DNA of 64,000 bases, from positions 186,001-250,000 of the forward strand of contig NKYR01000012.1 in the NCBI GenBank assembly GCA_003184365.1, given 5' to 3'. This document shows positions 23,001 to 33,927 of this stretch, in pieces. Each line of letters starts with the position of its first letter. Positions within the stretch are counted from its first letter, which is position 1. The stretch comes from Evernia prunastri. Its lineage: Eukaryota; Ascomycota; Lecanoromycetes; Lecanorales; Parmeliaceae. The translations under genes were made by a program, and so were the position numbers. A model generated the notes under the pieces. The model saw only the letters and a list, made by a program, of their open reading frames with translations, had not been told where the DNA came from and did not search any database.

Positions 23001-24407
23001 CGCAGATGCTGTTTCCAACTTCACCCAATCGCCCGAGAAGCAGTTTAATTTTAAGAGGATCTTAACATCGACGAATACTCGACCTTCGTCATCTTCATCC
23101 ATAGCTGGTTTCGGATGTAGTAGATCATCCTGTATCCTGCCGATTAAGCCTTGTGCTTTAAGCAACCTACCTTTAGCCACCGAACCTTGCCTGGCTGTAG
23201 TCGCAGTGAAGTTGGAGAAAACAGATCCTGGTGTGTTGACGCCATTGGTCGGCCTTCCTGTTCGAGGCGTAGCTGCTGTTCTCGATGACTGCACTGCAGC
23301 GGACCGGTTCGCTAGTTGAGGAGCCTTCATAGATACTATATTACCGATAGAGTCATCTGAAGAGCTACCGGATTCCTTGCTAGAACTTTCTGAATTCGAA
23401 GTAGACTCTGTTTCTTCGATGTTCATGAGATCCCTGGTTTCGCCGTCTTCTGTGGCAGAAAAAAACTGCTCGTTCGATGTGTCATTCCCATTGTCTGCTG
23501 CCATGGGACGAAAGGCGTTGCGCGGAGCTAGCCTCGGCCGACCTCCATCTGCTGGATCATTGCGGTAGACGCGGTTGACGATGATCTTCGTCTCATCCGA
23601 AAGAAGGCCTTGGCTGACAGGTTCGCAATAGGCAATTCCTGCAGGGGGGAGAGGAACATGAGTGATTGGATGAGCAGGCAGGGGCAGAGGCAGCAGATCA
23701 TTCTGACGCACGACCAGTGAGGATGCCAACCCCTCGCGAACAGCCGTTGTCAACCGATCTTCCTGCTCTTTGAACCGTGACCGGTCTCCATCATCATTGA
23801 CTCCGCCGTGTAGAGCGGCCTTTCCTTTTCCCTTGCTCTTGCTGCCATACCCATTGGTCTGAGAACCAGGAAAGCCTCCACCAAACTTTTTCTGCACCTC
23901 ATCATGCTTTTTGAGGGCATCTCCATCGACGGTCACGTATACCCTATCTAGCCTCAGAGGCTCCACCTCCAACATCCATACCTCGACGCCTGACCTCCCC
24001 TTGTTATTGCCTTTTCCCACCGATGTAGCCTGTAGTGCCTCCGCAAAGGTCTGAAGTGCCAATGAAACTGCCGGAAACTGTAAAGACGAAAGACCTGGAT
24101 CATCATTTCCCTTGGCATTAGTCTCCTGTGCTCGGACTGGCAGAATCGTCCAGCTCGCATCTTCGACAATCCTGTTCGACGAAGGGGTCCATGGCGTGAC
24201 GGCAACATATCGGAAAGGTGTAGGTCCAGCCGTGGGCTCCTGCAAGAGCTCCTGGCGAAAAAGCTGGGTGTAGAGGTCGCGGGAGATCTTGCCGACGTTG
24301 CCTTTGAACTGTTCGCTTGGGGTTAGCCATGCAGAGATGGGAGGTCTGTCAGCTCTTCTCCGTCGCCTTCTCTTTCGATGATCTATTGACGTTGTCCGAT
24401 GTTCCAT
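20057..24407 (-). CDS. PEX6: Peroxisomal biogenesis factor 6 (AAA ATPase)
   Basis: Two exons: 24407-20479, then 20432-20057 after a 46-nt intron that joins frame as SVR-W-PSNSAKELEHY. Product about 1,434 residues. The start at 24407 (MEHRTTSIDHRKRRRRRR) is preferred over the upstream in-frame ATG because PEX6 proteins begin with this basic stretch followed by DRPPISA. The second AAA domain is complete: Walker A GPPGTGKT near residue 1065, Walker B VVFFDELD and sensor GATNRPDLLD, then RPGRFDK. The first AAA domain has a degenerate P-loop (STQRNIGKAT), as is usual for PEX6. The C-terminal LEHYQRVRRAFEG block is typical, followed by an acidic/basic tail. With PEX1 it extracts the PEX5 import receptor from the peroxisomal membrane. 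It is divergently oriented to the lipase gene. Confidence 0.97.
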
Positions 24408-25222
24408 CTCCTCAGGACAATTTAGTAGCAAGATTTGCTGGTGCGGGATAATTTGGTGCATCAAAGTTCTCACCCCGCACAGATGCCATTTCTCGAAATT
24501 TGAGCCGAGGTTCAAGTAAGACGGTAATCAGTTCAGGTACCGGCATGCATTCGTTTGAGCTCGGATTCTGAATGCCAATCGAATTAATTGATTGATTTTC
24601 GGTGATTTGTGTCTGTGTTAGTTGAGTCTTTGAATTTACAGCTGGGGTTAGGTGGTGTTGTTGTTGCTGTTATGGAGATGCCTTTGGCAGTAGCAGCGAA
24701 CCAATAGTTCTCGGAGATAAGGTAAGTTTTGCGGGTTTAATATTGCAGCGTAAAGGCATTGTCCCTGTTCCTGTTGCTGTAAATAAACAAAAGGTCGAAG
24801 CCTCCTAATTACCAGCAAGATGGATGGGCAAGATGGCAGGAATATATATGAGTACGTTCTCAAAGTACCTAGCGATCTGATCGTTGCGGCCCTGAGCATC
24901 ACGTGGCTGATAATGCAAGATGAAGGCTAGCGCGCGATGGAATATTACTAGTACCTACAGTAAATATCATCATATCTTGCCGTCTGCCGTCTGCCGTCTA
25001 GAACACGCCCCATAGGACATAACCGCCCACCACCAATTTATTCTCCTTCTTTTCTACCTTTCAAGTTCCAACACCATTCCAATGTACATTTGCGTGACAA
25101 GGAATGCCTAGCAATACCTGCATACATTCTTTGACATGCTCTCTTTTGCTCCTTACACCTGCCATTGAATTGGCCCCCATCGGCCCAAGTACCTGGCTGG
25201 TAGTACTACATCTCGAGTCCCG
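24408..25222. promoter_or_regulatory. Shared upstream region between PEX6 and the lipase gene
   Basis: An 815-bp spacer between two divergently transcribed genes, so it must contain both promoters. It is AT-rich in the middle and carries short repeats such as the tgccgtctgccgtctgccgtc run near 24978-24998. I could not assign specific factor sites. Confidence 0.5.
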
Positions 25223-27373
25223 ATGGCGAAAGATCCCGCAGAGCGCAGGACAAGTACTGCTCTGAAATTTGCCCGCCAATCCGAAAAGCTATCCCTTCAG
25301 GCACACGATGCCAAAGACGAAGATGGAAAGGGTGCCATGGCCCAGAAAGCGCGCTTTATCACCCCCCAAGATCCTGTGATTGAGACCGAGAGCGGAGCAA
25401 GATTGCCAGCAGTGCCGCTGAAAGAGGCTTTAGAGCTCAATAAGTTAAGAGATCAAGTCGAAGGCCAAAACACAGAGTCTGGCTGTGAATGGCGGGACCC
25501 TGCTCACCAGAAACATGAAGAATCCGTTGAGGAATCCAGTCAAGCAGAGTCTACACAGTCTACAAGACCTGAGGCATCTTTACGGAACGCGATACCCCCC
25601 TCGAGAACGCATCCTCTGTTTCCAGAATTACATCTGTACGGCCCACCATCCTTACTACGGGACGTGCAATGCATTGCTTTCCGGGCTTCGTCAGCTGTAC
25701 TTTCTCTTGCCTTTCTTGGTGTCATTGTTCTTGGTTCAGCTTTCACCAGTATACCATTGATGTTCCGGCACATAGGACTTCGTTTGACCTTCCGCAACCC
25801 TGACGCGCGACGGCCGTTTTACAAAGAAGAAAAGAGAAGGCAACAGATTAGGAATGAGGAGTCACGGGAGTGGAAACACAAACGGCGGCGTGGCGAGAGC
25901 TCCTCGAATGCTGAAGATGGTAATGACGAGGAGGAGGCCGGTCAGGATGAGCAGGAATTCGAGCCCACAGAAGGTGGCAAAGACCCTCTTGTATGCGATG
26001 CTGGGTACTACGCACGAAGGGTAGGCCTGGACGCCGAGATCTTCGAAGTGATGACCGAGGACGGCTTCATCATCCAACTCTGGCATATATACAACCCGAA
26101 GGAACACAAACCCGCTTCTACATCCCAACGTGACCATGGCGCCCCTGTCATCTTTCCCAACCCTTCCCACCCTGATCACTCTTCGAACAATAAAACCGCC
26201 GCATCATCGTCATCCGCCTACTCCTCTGATAGACGCAAATATCCTATTCTCCTCATACACGGTCTCTTGCAATCATCTGGCGCGTACTGCGCTAACGATG
26301 ACTCCTCTCTCGCCTTCTACCTGTGCAAATCCGGTTACGACGTCTGGCTCGGCAACAACCGCTGCGGCTTCCATCCTCGGCATCAACTCCTTAAGACCAA
26401 CGACCCCAGGATGTGGAGTTGGAATATCCGCCAGATGGGCGTGATGGATCTCCCTGCTCTTGTCTCACGCGTGCTCTCTGAAACCGGATTTCCTAAATTG
26501 GGCCTGATATGCCACTCTCAGGGAACAACGGAAACGTTCGTGGCATTGGCGCAGGAGCAGAGACCGGATTTGGGAGACAAAATTTCAGTCTTCTGTGCGT
26601 TGGCGCCGGCCGTCTATGCGGGCCCGTTGATCGGGAAGATGTGTATCAAATTCATGCGAATAATCTCTCCGGGTATGTTCCGCGTGATGTTCGGGATCCA
26701 TTCTTTCATTCCTTTCATGATGACTATGCACTCTTGGCTCCCTGGCCGCCTGTATGGCGCTTTAGGTTACCGGGTCTTCTCCTTTCTTTTCAACTGGACC
26801 GATGATCGCTGGGATCAGGGGCTTCGAAACCGAATGTTCCAGTTCGCACCTGTATACGTGAGCGCGGAGAGTATGCGTTGGTGGCTTGGACGCGAATGTT
26901 TCGCAAGCCAGAAATGCATCCTCGCAACGCGCGAAGAAGGTCAATTGGAAGATGAGGAAGACGAAGAAGACGAGGACTATTACACGCACAGCACCGAGCA
27001 TTCTACAGAACGCATGCTCGACGGCCAGAGCCATCCGGACCAATCTCATCCCGATCGCGGCCGCAAAGCCTGGTTCGACGAGCACGTCCCGCCATTCGCA
27101 CTCTGGGTCGCGGGCTCCGACGAATTGGTCGACGGCCGACGGCTGCTTCGGCGATTCGAAAGGGGTAGAGAGCCTCATGTTAGAGTCGTGCACTCGAAGA
27201 TCATAGAAGGGTATGAGCATCTAGACGTCCTATGGGCGATTGACAGCGTCGAGAAGGTTGCCAACGAGGTCAGGGAGGTACTCTGGAAGACGGTACCCGA
27301 AAGCGTGAGAAGTCGATGCAGAGTACCAAAGGGGTGCGATGGCGTGGGCGTTTGGGAGGACCCGGGGAGGTGA
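25223..27373 (+). CDS. Membrane-anchored triglyceride lipase / sterol esterase (acid-lipase family)
   Basis: Single exon, 716 residues. The N-terminal ~145 residues are hydrophilic. A hydrophobic segment at about residues 150-175 (LSLAFLGVIVLGSAF) predicts a membrane anchor. The alpha/beta-hydrolase lipase domain starts near residue 250 with GYYARRVGLDAEIFEV and EDGFIIQLWHI. The oxyanion region is LLIHGLLQSSGAY. The nucleophile elbow is CHSQGT (Ser at about 432), the acid lies in GSDELVD (about 633) and the catalytic His in GYEHLDVLWA (about 665). The triad is therefore complete. An acidic insert (EDEEDEEDEDYY) lies near residue 580. The family (yeast Tgl1/Yeh-type) hydrolyses steryl esters and triglycerides, often at lipid droplets or the plasma membrane. 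Confidence 0.92.
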   Translation: MAKDPAERRTSTALKFARQSEKLSLQAHDAKDEDGKGAMAQKARFITPQDPVIETESGARLPAVPLKEALELNKLRDQVEGQNTESGCEWRDPAHQKHEESVEESSQAESTQSTRPEASLRNAIPPSRTHPLFPELHLYGPPSLLRDVQCIAFRASSAVLSLAFLGVIVLGSAFTSIPLMFRHIGLRLTFRNPDARRPFYKEEKRRQQIRNEESREWKHKRRRGESSSNAEDGNDEEEAGQDEQEFEPTEGGKDPLVCDAGYYARRVGLDAEIFEVMTEDGFIIQLWHIYNPKEHKPASTSQRDHGAPVIFPNPSHPDHSSNNKTAASSSSAYSSDRRKYPILLIHGLLQSSGAYCANDDSSLAFYLCKSGYDVWLGNNRCGFHPRHQLLKTNDPRMWSWNIRQMGVMDLPALVSRVLSETGFPKLGLICHSQGTTETFVALAQEQRPDLGDKISVFCALAPAVYAGPLIGKMCIKFMRIISPGMFRVMFGIHSFIPFMMTMHSWLPGRLYGALGYRVFSFLFNWTDDRWDQGLRNRMFQFAPVYVSAESMRWWLGRECFASQKCILATREEGQLEDEEDEEDEDYYTHSTEHSTERMLDGQSHPDQSHPDRGRKAWFDEHVPPFALWVAGSDELVDGRRLLRRFERGREPHVRVVHSKIIEGYEHLDVLWAIDSVEKVANEVREVLWKTVPESVRSRCRVPKGCDGVGVWEDPGR

Positions 27374-28208
27374 TCACTGCCGAAGATAACGTGAAAATCA
27401 TCATCCGGTCGTCCTTGGATGCGCACTCAATCTTGGAATATACCCCTGGTCGGTAGGTTTTGGTTTTTTCTGTTTTTCGGTTCCTGTCTTTCTGAAAGAG
27501 AAGCAATATACATGGCAGCGTCGACGTTCGCTTTTGGCGGGAGCGTAATTGGTATACACACACGACGGATGACCCATTTTGAATACCGCTATCGATGTTG
27601 TTTTGATAGAGGTGCTGATGTATTTATATGTTATATGTATTATGTAGATTCTAGATATGAGCAACGCAAGCCCCATACACATGCCCCTGTCCTTCATCTC
27701 GCTCAGTCTTGATCAACCGGACACCTCCAGTACACCAGCTTATCACTCACGGCGCCTGAATCTCAGGCACAGGACGACCGGCCGACGACCTTTGTTCTCT
27801 CCACAACTGATCCGATAGAACAATACCACATGACTCGAAAGAAGGAACAGTGGCGTTGTCGGTACGATTCTTTGTTAGGTGTCTGGCGTCTGGCACAAAG
27901 GGCATTGTTCGGCGAATGGGACAAAGCCCTAAGGGGATGCGTTGCAATGAGATGGATGCAATGCCATCTCTTTGTGTAGCAGCGACTCGATGGATTCCCA
28001 GTGCGCTGAACGTTGGTTATATATGAGCACCTACTCCTTTCCTTCAACCCTCCCTTTCATCCCAGCTCTCCACCATCCCAGACTTCCTCAATCACTTCCC
28101 CCCAGAAAAATACGACTCATCTCAAACCATCAGCTCAAAGCCTCCCAAAAACCCTTCCCACCCCCACACCACACACCACACATACCCCCCACACCCCCAC
28201 CAAAAACA
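27374..28208. other. Intergenic region
   Basis: About 830 bases holding the lipase 3' flank and, from about 28050, a C-rich, G-poor segment that leads into the small gene at 28209. No gene was recognised. Confidence 0.5.
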
Positions 28209-28457
28209 ATGGGTTCCTCCCACTCCCGCCCCGGCCCCCGCCCCCGCTACGACTGGCAAGCGGAAGAAGGCAGCGCCTACGTGCCGTACCGGCCGGGTGC
28301 GTATCGGCCGGGCAAGCGGGGTCCGGAGAGACGGGCGTACGAAGAGAGGGCGCAGGGCAAGTTCGAGCGGGAGAGGAGCGCGAGGCGGTATCGGGATGTG
28401 GAGGGGAAGAAGAGGGAGTTTCGGAGGCAGTATGATGAGAGGAGGGGGAGGTTGTGA
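28209..28457 (+). CDS. Small basic protein with N-myristoylation-like start
   Basis: Open frame of 82 residues beginning MGSSHSRPGPRPR. The context of the start (caaaaacaATGG) is favourable for a fungal initiator. Gly2 and Ser6 fit the N-myristoyltransferase pattern G-x3-S/T, and the basic residues that follow would reinforce membrane attachment. The remainder is highly charged and Arg/Glu-rich, likely a long helix (RRAYEERAQGKFERERSAR). I do not recognise a named family. Base composition switches from C-rich to G-rich within the frame, so codon bias cannot be used as support. The frame could be spurious. Confidence 0.5.
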   Translation: MGSSHSRPGPRPRYDWQAEEGSAYVPYRPGAYRPGKRGPERRAYEERAQGKFERERSARRYRDVEGKKREFRRQYDERRGRL

Positions 28458-29097
28458 GGGGGGAGGGGACGGGGAGGGGGAGGGGAGGGGGTGAGGGGGT
28501 GAGTGAGTGAGTGAGTGAGTGAGTTTGTGTGCTTTTTGTGCTTTGCTCTTTGCTACTTGCTTTGTCGTTCAGTTCGGGGGGGAAAAAAGGAAGAAAAAAG
28601 AGCGGGGGGGAGGAAGGGGGGTGGATGTCGTTGAGGACGCTGACGGTGAGTTACTTACAAGTTGTGGATCGAGAATCTGTCCGCAAGGAATAATTGAAAA
28701 CTTGAAACAAATGATATAAAGGAGTCATGACTCTCATTCCTCATTAAGTGTGTGCTCTCCCGATCGTCCAATGTACTAACAGCAGAATCTCAACTGCGAA
28801 AAATCTCAAATAAAGCATAAGCGTCCAAGAAAACGATTTTGAGCCATCAATGTAGACATTTCCACCGGCATCGCTGTAGCAAGATCCGGACGTTTGTCGG
28901 ACTTGTAGACCTACAGAAGGTACTACCCACAGCCGAACAACACCCACATCGTGAACCCCATTTACTTTTCACGCGTGTACCCTAGTTCTACCCGAGATAG
29001 AGAGCCGGCAATGGTGTGTGTATACCCTAAGATATACGGAATCTCTGGATAGTCATGCGTCGAAGACCACTTGCCGGAAGAGACCCGCACCCATCTG
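28458..29097. other. Intergenic, G-rich and GAGT-repeat DNA
   Basis: About 640 bases. The first 180 bases are very G-rich and include a (GAGT)n microsatellite at 28501-28524. The rest is unremarkable. No gene was recognised. Confidence 0.5.
28501..28524. repeat. (GAGT)n microsatellite
   Basis: About six uninterrupted GAGT units. Confidence 0.9.
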
Positions 29098-31822
29098 TCA
29101 AAGGTCCTTCGTAGTCATGGTTGGCGACTGCTGTTCCAATTGCCGTAACCTTTGCAGTAACTGCAGAATCTGCTCCTTTTCTTCTGAATGAAGATTAAGA
29201 TATTCCTCGCTAAACTTCATCCTCAATTCAAGGAGGTCTCTAGCGGTTCTACCCTCGTTTTCTTTAGCGGAAGCATCGGCACCTCTATCCAGGAGCAATT
29301 CGACGTGATCAATGTGGCCGGGACTGGCTGCCCAATGAAGAGCAGTCTGTCCGTCGTTGTCTGTGAGCTCCAGGTCGCAACGCGCATCTAGCAAGCATTT
29401 GAGCGAGTCTACGCTTTGACCCATAGCTGCGTAGTGGCAAGCCGTTTCTCCAAATGAATTTCTGGTGTTGACATCGACACCTGCCTTGAGCAAGAAATCG
29501 ACTATATCAGTTCTCCCAAAGTCGGCAGTCCTATGTAGTGGAGGCTGGCTGTCCAAGACTACACCATGGATATTCGCCCCATGTTCTATCAAAACTTTGA
29601 CCACTGATAGATTGCCGGGCGCACAGGCTGCCCCAAGAGCAGTCAAATCCTCTTTGAGTGTTGATTTGGTTGCCGATTCTACTGGAGCCCCGTGTTCTAG
29701 TAGTAGCTTCACGATTTTTAACGAACCGATGAATGAAGCCAGAACAAGTGAGATACCAGATCCTGGGCAACATTTAGTCCTGTTGTCGAGCAAGACGGCC
29801 ACTAGCTCCTCAAGATCCATGACAGTAGCAACCGCTAATGGATATGTGTCCTCTATTTTATCAGGTATAGTCAGGAACCAATGGTCCGGGCGGCTCCGAC
29901 GATGCAATAATCGGTGTAAAAAGAGAATGGAGCATGTTATGCTACTGGAGCTCTTGAAACGCGCTGCAGCCTTCAGTAACCCAGGGTCTAGATTCTCCTG
30001 TCGTAGACATTTTCTAACGTGGAAGAACCAGTGGTGACATGCATAGTCCAGAAAAGGATGTGACCGCAAGGCTTCAGTCGTGAGTTTACGGGGTGCAAAC
30101 TGATTGACATTATCGTAAGAGAGATACGTCAGACAAGTCCTCGATATATCGACATCAGCGTCTTTGAAAAGATGGAGACATTCCTTGTCGATATAACTCG
30201 TCTAGCTCTGCTGGCATTGAAGTGAGAGCAGACTTGATTCCCTTAATTGTCCTGGCATTAAATATTTGGTCCACTTGAAGGGCAGCGAGCAGAAACCTGG
30301 ACAAGAAGAACGGGTCAATAAGAGCCTGGTAGATAAATGAAATGGTAGTCTTACATGCCCGACGCTCCGGTCGAGATGGTAGATACGATGTTCTCCTTCA
30401 GTTCCGGCGTCAACCTGTGAACAAATTCTTTCCTTTCATCGATTTTCTCTGTGATGTATTGTCGCAGATCCATGTCGGACGCTGATATTTTAATTTGAGG
30501 TGCTTTGCCAAAGGCTTGGAAGATATCCTCGTTGTTCGGCCGACTCGTCACAAAAAGTCTTGTGGATCCATGCGCCAGGGTTTCAAGCAGAGGCAGCAAA
30601 TACCTCCTCTCTTTGATTGCTTTGCACTCGTCAAGTGCATCGACAAGTAGGTAGATTCGTTCGTAACCATCGCAAAGGCCTATTAGCAGCGACTCCAATT
30701 CATTTAAGCTTGGTCTTCTTTTCTCAGATTTAAGCTTGTCGTATAGTTCCTTCAACTGTTGCGGCAATGCATTTGGACGTCCGATGACTTGCCTAATCAG
30801 ACAGGCAATGAGATTTGACGCGGTCTGAGCGACTTGGTCATTGTAATCACAGTAAAAATAAGCGACGCGAATGTCTTCGCTGGCGTAGCTCTTGTCTAAG
30901 TAGTCAACAACAAGGGAACTATGAGTACATGAGTTGTGTGATCAGAAGCCGCTTGAGGGGCGTACACATACGTCATGACGGTTTTACCGGCTCCCGCTTG
31001 GTAATTAATTAGCAATCAGATCTTCCGAAAACAGCGACAGCACTCACGGTCGCCCGGGCACCACAGCATTCGGTGAGAGCTTTCGCTGTTCTCCCAACTC
31101 TGAAAGACATCATCTTTCAATAACCAGGAGCCCGTATTAGTTTGTCGTCTGGAGAAGATATCTTGTTGCTTTTGGTACATGTTCAAGGGTGATAGCCAAT
31201 CTAAGACGGCTTCCGTCTGTAAATCTGCAGCAAAGCAAGGTGAATAAGTCGTATTAAGGAGACTTCGAGGCTCACTTACGTTCCTGAGAAATCTTAAAGT
31301 CTCTGACTTCGGTCAAAGTAAGCATCCCTAAAGTCCTGCAAGCCACTGTTTAAGCAATAATCGGTCGATCTGAGTAGAGTAGCTGACATACAGGTTGTCT
31401 GCCGCTAACTCAGCATTACATATCAAAAGATACCGATGAAGAGTCTCAATCAAAGCAAGCGTTTCCTTTTCCGAGAAAGGCCATGTCAGAGTCTTCCATT
31501 TGTGCTGGAGTGAAGAGCCCGATTGTCGTTTTGTCAATTTGTCGCGGACCTCTCCAAGCATGCAAAGATAGTCATTGCTGTCATTAATCGATAGAAGGCA
31601 CGAGCCATCAACTCCGAGTATGTCCTTCTGATGCGTTTCCTTGGCAATCTTTTGAATCTGATTAAGGACAATCTTCAAGTTCCCTAGCTCAACCAGGAAG
31701 CGGCGCGCAGAAGAAGACGCGTCGCGGACACCAATGATGTACTTGTAGCTGATGCCGAATACTTCGATGGTCAAGCTGACTAGTCCAGCTATCCCGGAGG
31801 CGACTCCAAGTGCTTCTGCCAT
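29098..31822 (-). pseudogene. NOD-like receptor (HeLo-like N-terminus, NACHT, ankyrin), broken by internal deletion
   Basis: The N-terminal exon (31822 to about 31395) starts MAEALGVASGIAGLVSLTIE, typical of the fungal STAND N-terminal HeLo-like domain. The NACHT P-loop (PGAGKTVMTS) is assembled across introns near 30910-31050. Walker B is YLLVDALDE and an LFVTSRP motif follows. The C-terminal exon carries five to six ankyrin repeats (for example GQTALHWAASPGHIDHVELLL). At about 30191-30200 the coding frame changes: upstream reads to AELDE, downstream resumes only in another frame as YIDKECLHLFKDADVDIS. The winged-helix region expected between them (roughly 100 residues in relatives) is absent. 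No intron can reconcile the frames. I infer a deletion that inactivates or truncates the receptor. Confidence 0.75.
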
Positions 31823-32861
31823 TGCTGTGGTAGACGATGGATAGTAGACGGTGGTGTGGGGTAAGCCGATCAGGCTGAAGTCTAGAATTTACGAGCACGA
31901 GAGGATCAGCGTAGGACTGCTTGTCCTAGACTAGCCTGTCAGGGCTGCATGATATCATCCTTTTCCGCAAGCGCTGACCATCGTTGTGACCATATTCTCC
32001 TGTCAAAGAGATTTACTGACTATGAAGTTCAACGATGCCGTTGTGAGGGCGAAGGCCTCGTGAAGCGCTCGACATCCTGTGCTTGAGCTTTAAAATTCTT
32101 TGTTGCCAAGAAAATACCAAATTTTCCGGTACATAAGTCGATTAAGACTCTACAAGATTCATCAACCTTTCATAAATCTCATCTGGATCAGAATCAAACA
32201 TATTGTAAAGGTAACAGACCCGAAGGAACGAATACCCTGTGGCCATCTGATCAACAGTACGTCTTACATTGAAGGTACGTAGTGCTGAGTGTAGAGTCTC
32301 GTCAATCACTAAACAAGACTCTTCGCATTATCCAGAAGGCATTGCTCGCTGAGACCACGTTTCAGCTTCTTGATGCAAGTTTCAGAAGAAGTCCGAAAGA
32401 TTGGCATTGGAGTGATCTTCCAGTCAGAGTACCCTAGGTTGCGTTTGCCGTCGTGCGCCGGCCTCTTGCACGAAAAGTACTGAGCGATGGAAATCAACGT
32501 AGTTGGACCGCCTCATTGTGAGAGCTTTCATCTGCAGCCTCGCGGTCTCTCGCAATGCCCTTCTTACAAAGAAGAAAAGGGTATAGGTTGTGACTGCGGG
32601 TGGAACAAGGAGATACATGATCCTTGGCGTTGAGGTGGAATTAAGGTAAGGTAATTACAACGACGCTAGGCTCCCTTTCTATTCGAAACACTTTGAAACT
32701 GTTGGATAGTTCAAAGTACCAAGAACGGTGCATCCGGGCGAGATTATGACTGACAATGTGGGTCTATATGAGACGGCCATCGCCCCGTCGCAATCCAAGA
32801 ACCAAGATCCCTCTACTTTGAACAATCTCGACACCTCACCAATCTTCCCACAGCAACCACC
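31823..32861. other. Intergenic region
   Basis: About 1 kb. A minus-strand frame at 32424-32618 begins with a hydrophobic segment (MYLLVPPAVTTYTLFFFV), but there is no homology I recognise and no clear splice partner. The last 150 bases upstream of 32862 are C-rich and probably form the promoter and 5' UTR of the secreted-protein gene. Confidence 0.45.
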
Positions 32862-33347
32862 ATGCATCTCTCCAAGCCCCTCTACTCCCTCGCAGCCACA
32901 CTCCTCCTCTCCCTCCCCTCCGCCCTCGCCCAAAACTGGACCTCCACCGACATCCCCACCACGATCAACGGCCCCGGCATCGGCGCCGCACCCGGCTGGT
33001 TCGTCTTCGTCCTCACAAACGCCAAAGACTCCCCCACGAACGAAGCCACCCTCTCCCTCTGGACCGAGACTTCCCCCCGAGCCAACGTCCAGACCATCAA
33101 CTGCACGGACGCGAGCGAGCCGTGGTACGCGTTCGCGGACAACGATCTGCCGTATCCGATCGGGCTGCATCGGTCGGCGAAGTGGTGCGGTGGGAGCAAT
33201 TCGGACGGGCTGTGGCTTAGTTATTATGATCGGTTCCAGGTGGATGTTTCGACGTCGGGGGTTTGCGGGTATTTCTATCAGGGGTCGAAGTTGTCGTGGA
33301 TTTGCTATCTGGAGGCGAATCCGGATAAGAAGAAGTATGGATGCTGA
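32862..33347 (+). CDS. Small secreted cysteine-containing protein (candidate effector)
   Basis: Single exon, 161 residues. Clear signal peptide: basic residue at position 5, hydrophobic core LYSLAATLLLSL and cleavage predicted after ALA at residue 23. The mature part is about 138 residues with five cysteines (INCTD, KWCGG, GVCGY, WICYL and the C-terminal residue) and many Trp/Tyr. It contains an N-glycosylation sequon soon after the cleavage site (NWT). No enzyme motif was recognised. The size, secretion signal and cysteines fit secreted effector-like or cell-surface proteins of fungi; the role is not determinable from sequence. The third codon base shifts from C to G midway. Confidence 0.75.
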   Translation: MHLSKPLYSLAATLLLSLPSALAQNWTSTDIPTTINGPGIGAAPGWFVFVLTNAKDSPTNEATLSLWTETSPRANVQTINCTDASEPWYAFADNDLPYPIGLHRSAKWCGGSNSDGLWLSYYDRFQVDVSTSGVCGYFYQGSKLSWICYLEANPDKKKYGC

Positions 33348-33927
33348 GATGGGATGCTGGGGGGGTTAGAGAACTTGGTGGGACGTGTGGTGGTTGAGAG
33401 CTAGCGTCGGTGGCTGTATATATCTCTTCGTGATCTTCTTGTAAACACTTGGTAGGGAAAAGCGATGTCAGTGTAGGTTCAATTCGCCGATGAAGATGGG
33501 AGTTGTCGGTGGGACCCTTGGACACCACCGGTACTCGTTAGAAGCATGGTCTCTGAGCAGGTCCAAGGGGCGAATATTGCCAAGTCCCGTAGCTTCTCTC
33601 CGGAGCAAGTTTCGGAAAGGACTTTGTTCAGACATAGCGGAGCATTTGGCTTTCGACACCTCTTATGATGCTCAAGAAACAAAGCCGTACCTGCCATAAC
33701 GAATAGCAACACAGCCAACAAGTCTGTCATGGAACCTACCACGGTGTGAGGATTGATGCTTCATGTTGGGATTTGAAGAGCGCGAGGAGTAAGATTACAT
33801 CGTTGACAGACGCTATATATAGTAGTACAATATGCAGTTTCCTCTAACACTAATAATCAGCCGGTACGTTGGGCGTTACTGCTAATACCAGCTGCCATCG
33901 ACATCTTCAGCTCAGAGCCTCGTCCCG
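33348..33927. other. Intergenic region between convergent genes
   Basis: About 580 bases of 3' flanks. Short frames on both strands, none recognised. Confidence 0.5.

Noticed and set aside
32679..33170. 163-residue minus-strand frame opposite the secreted protein
   Set aside because: Gly/Glu/Val-rich shadow of C-rich coding DNA; the plus-strand frame has a proper signal peptide.
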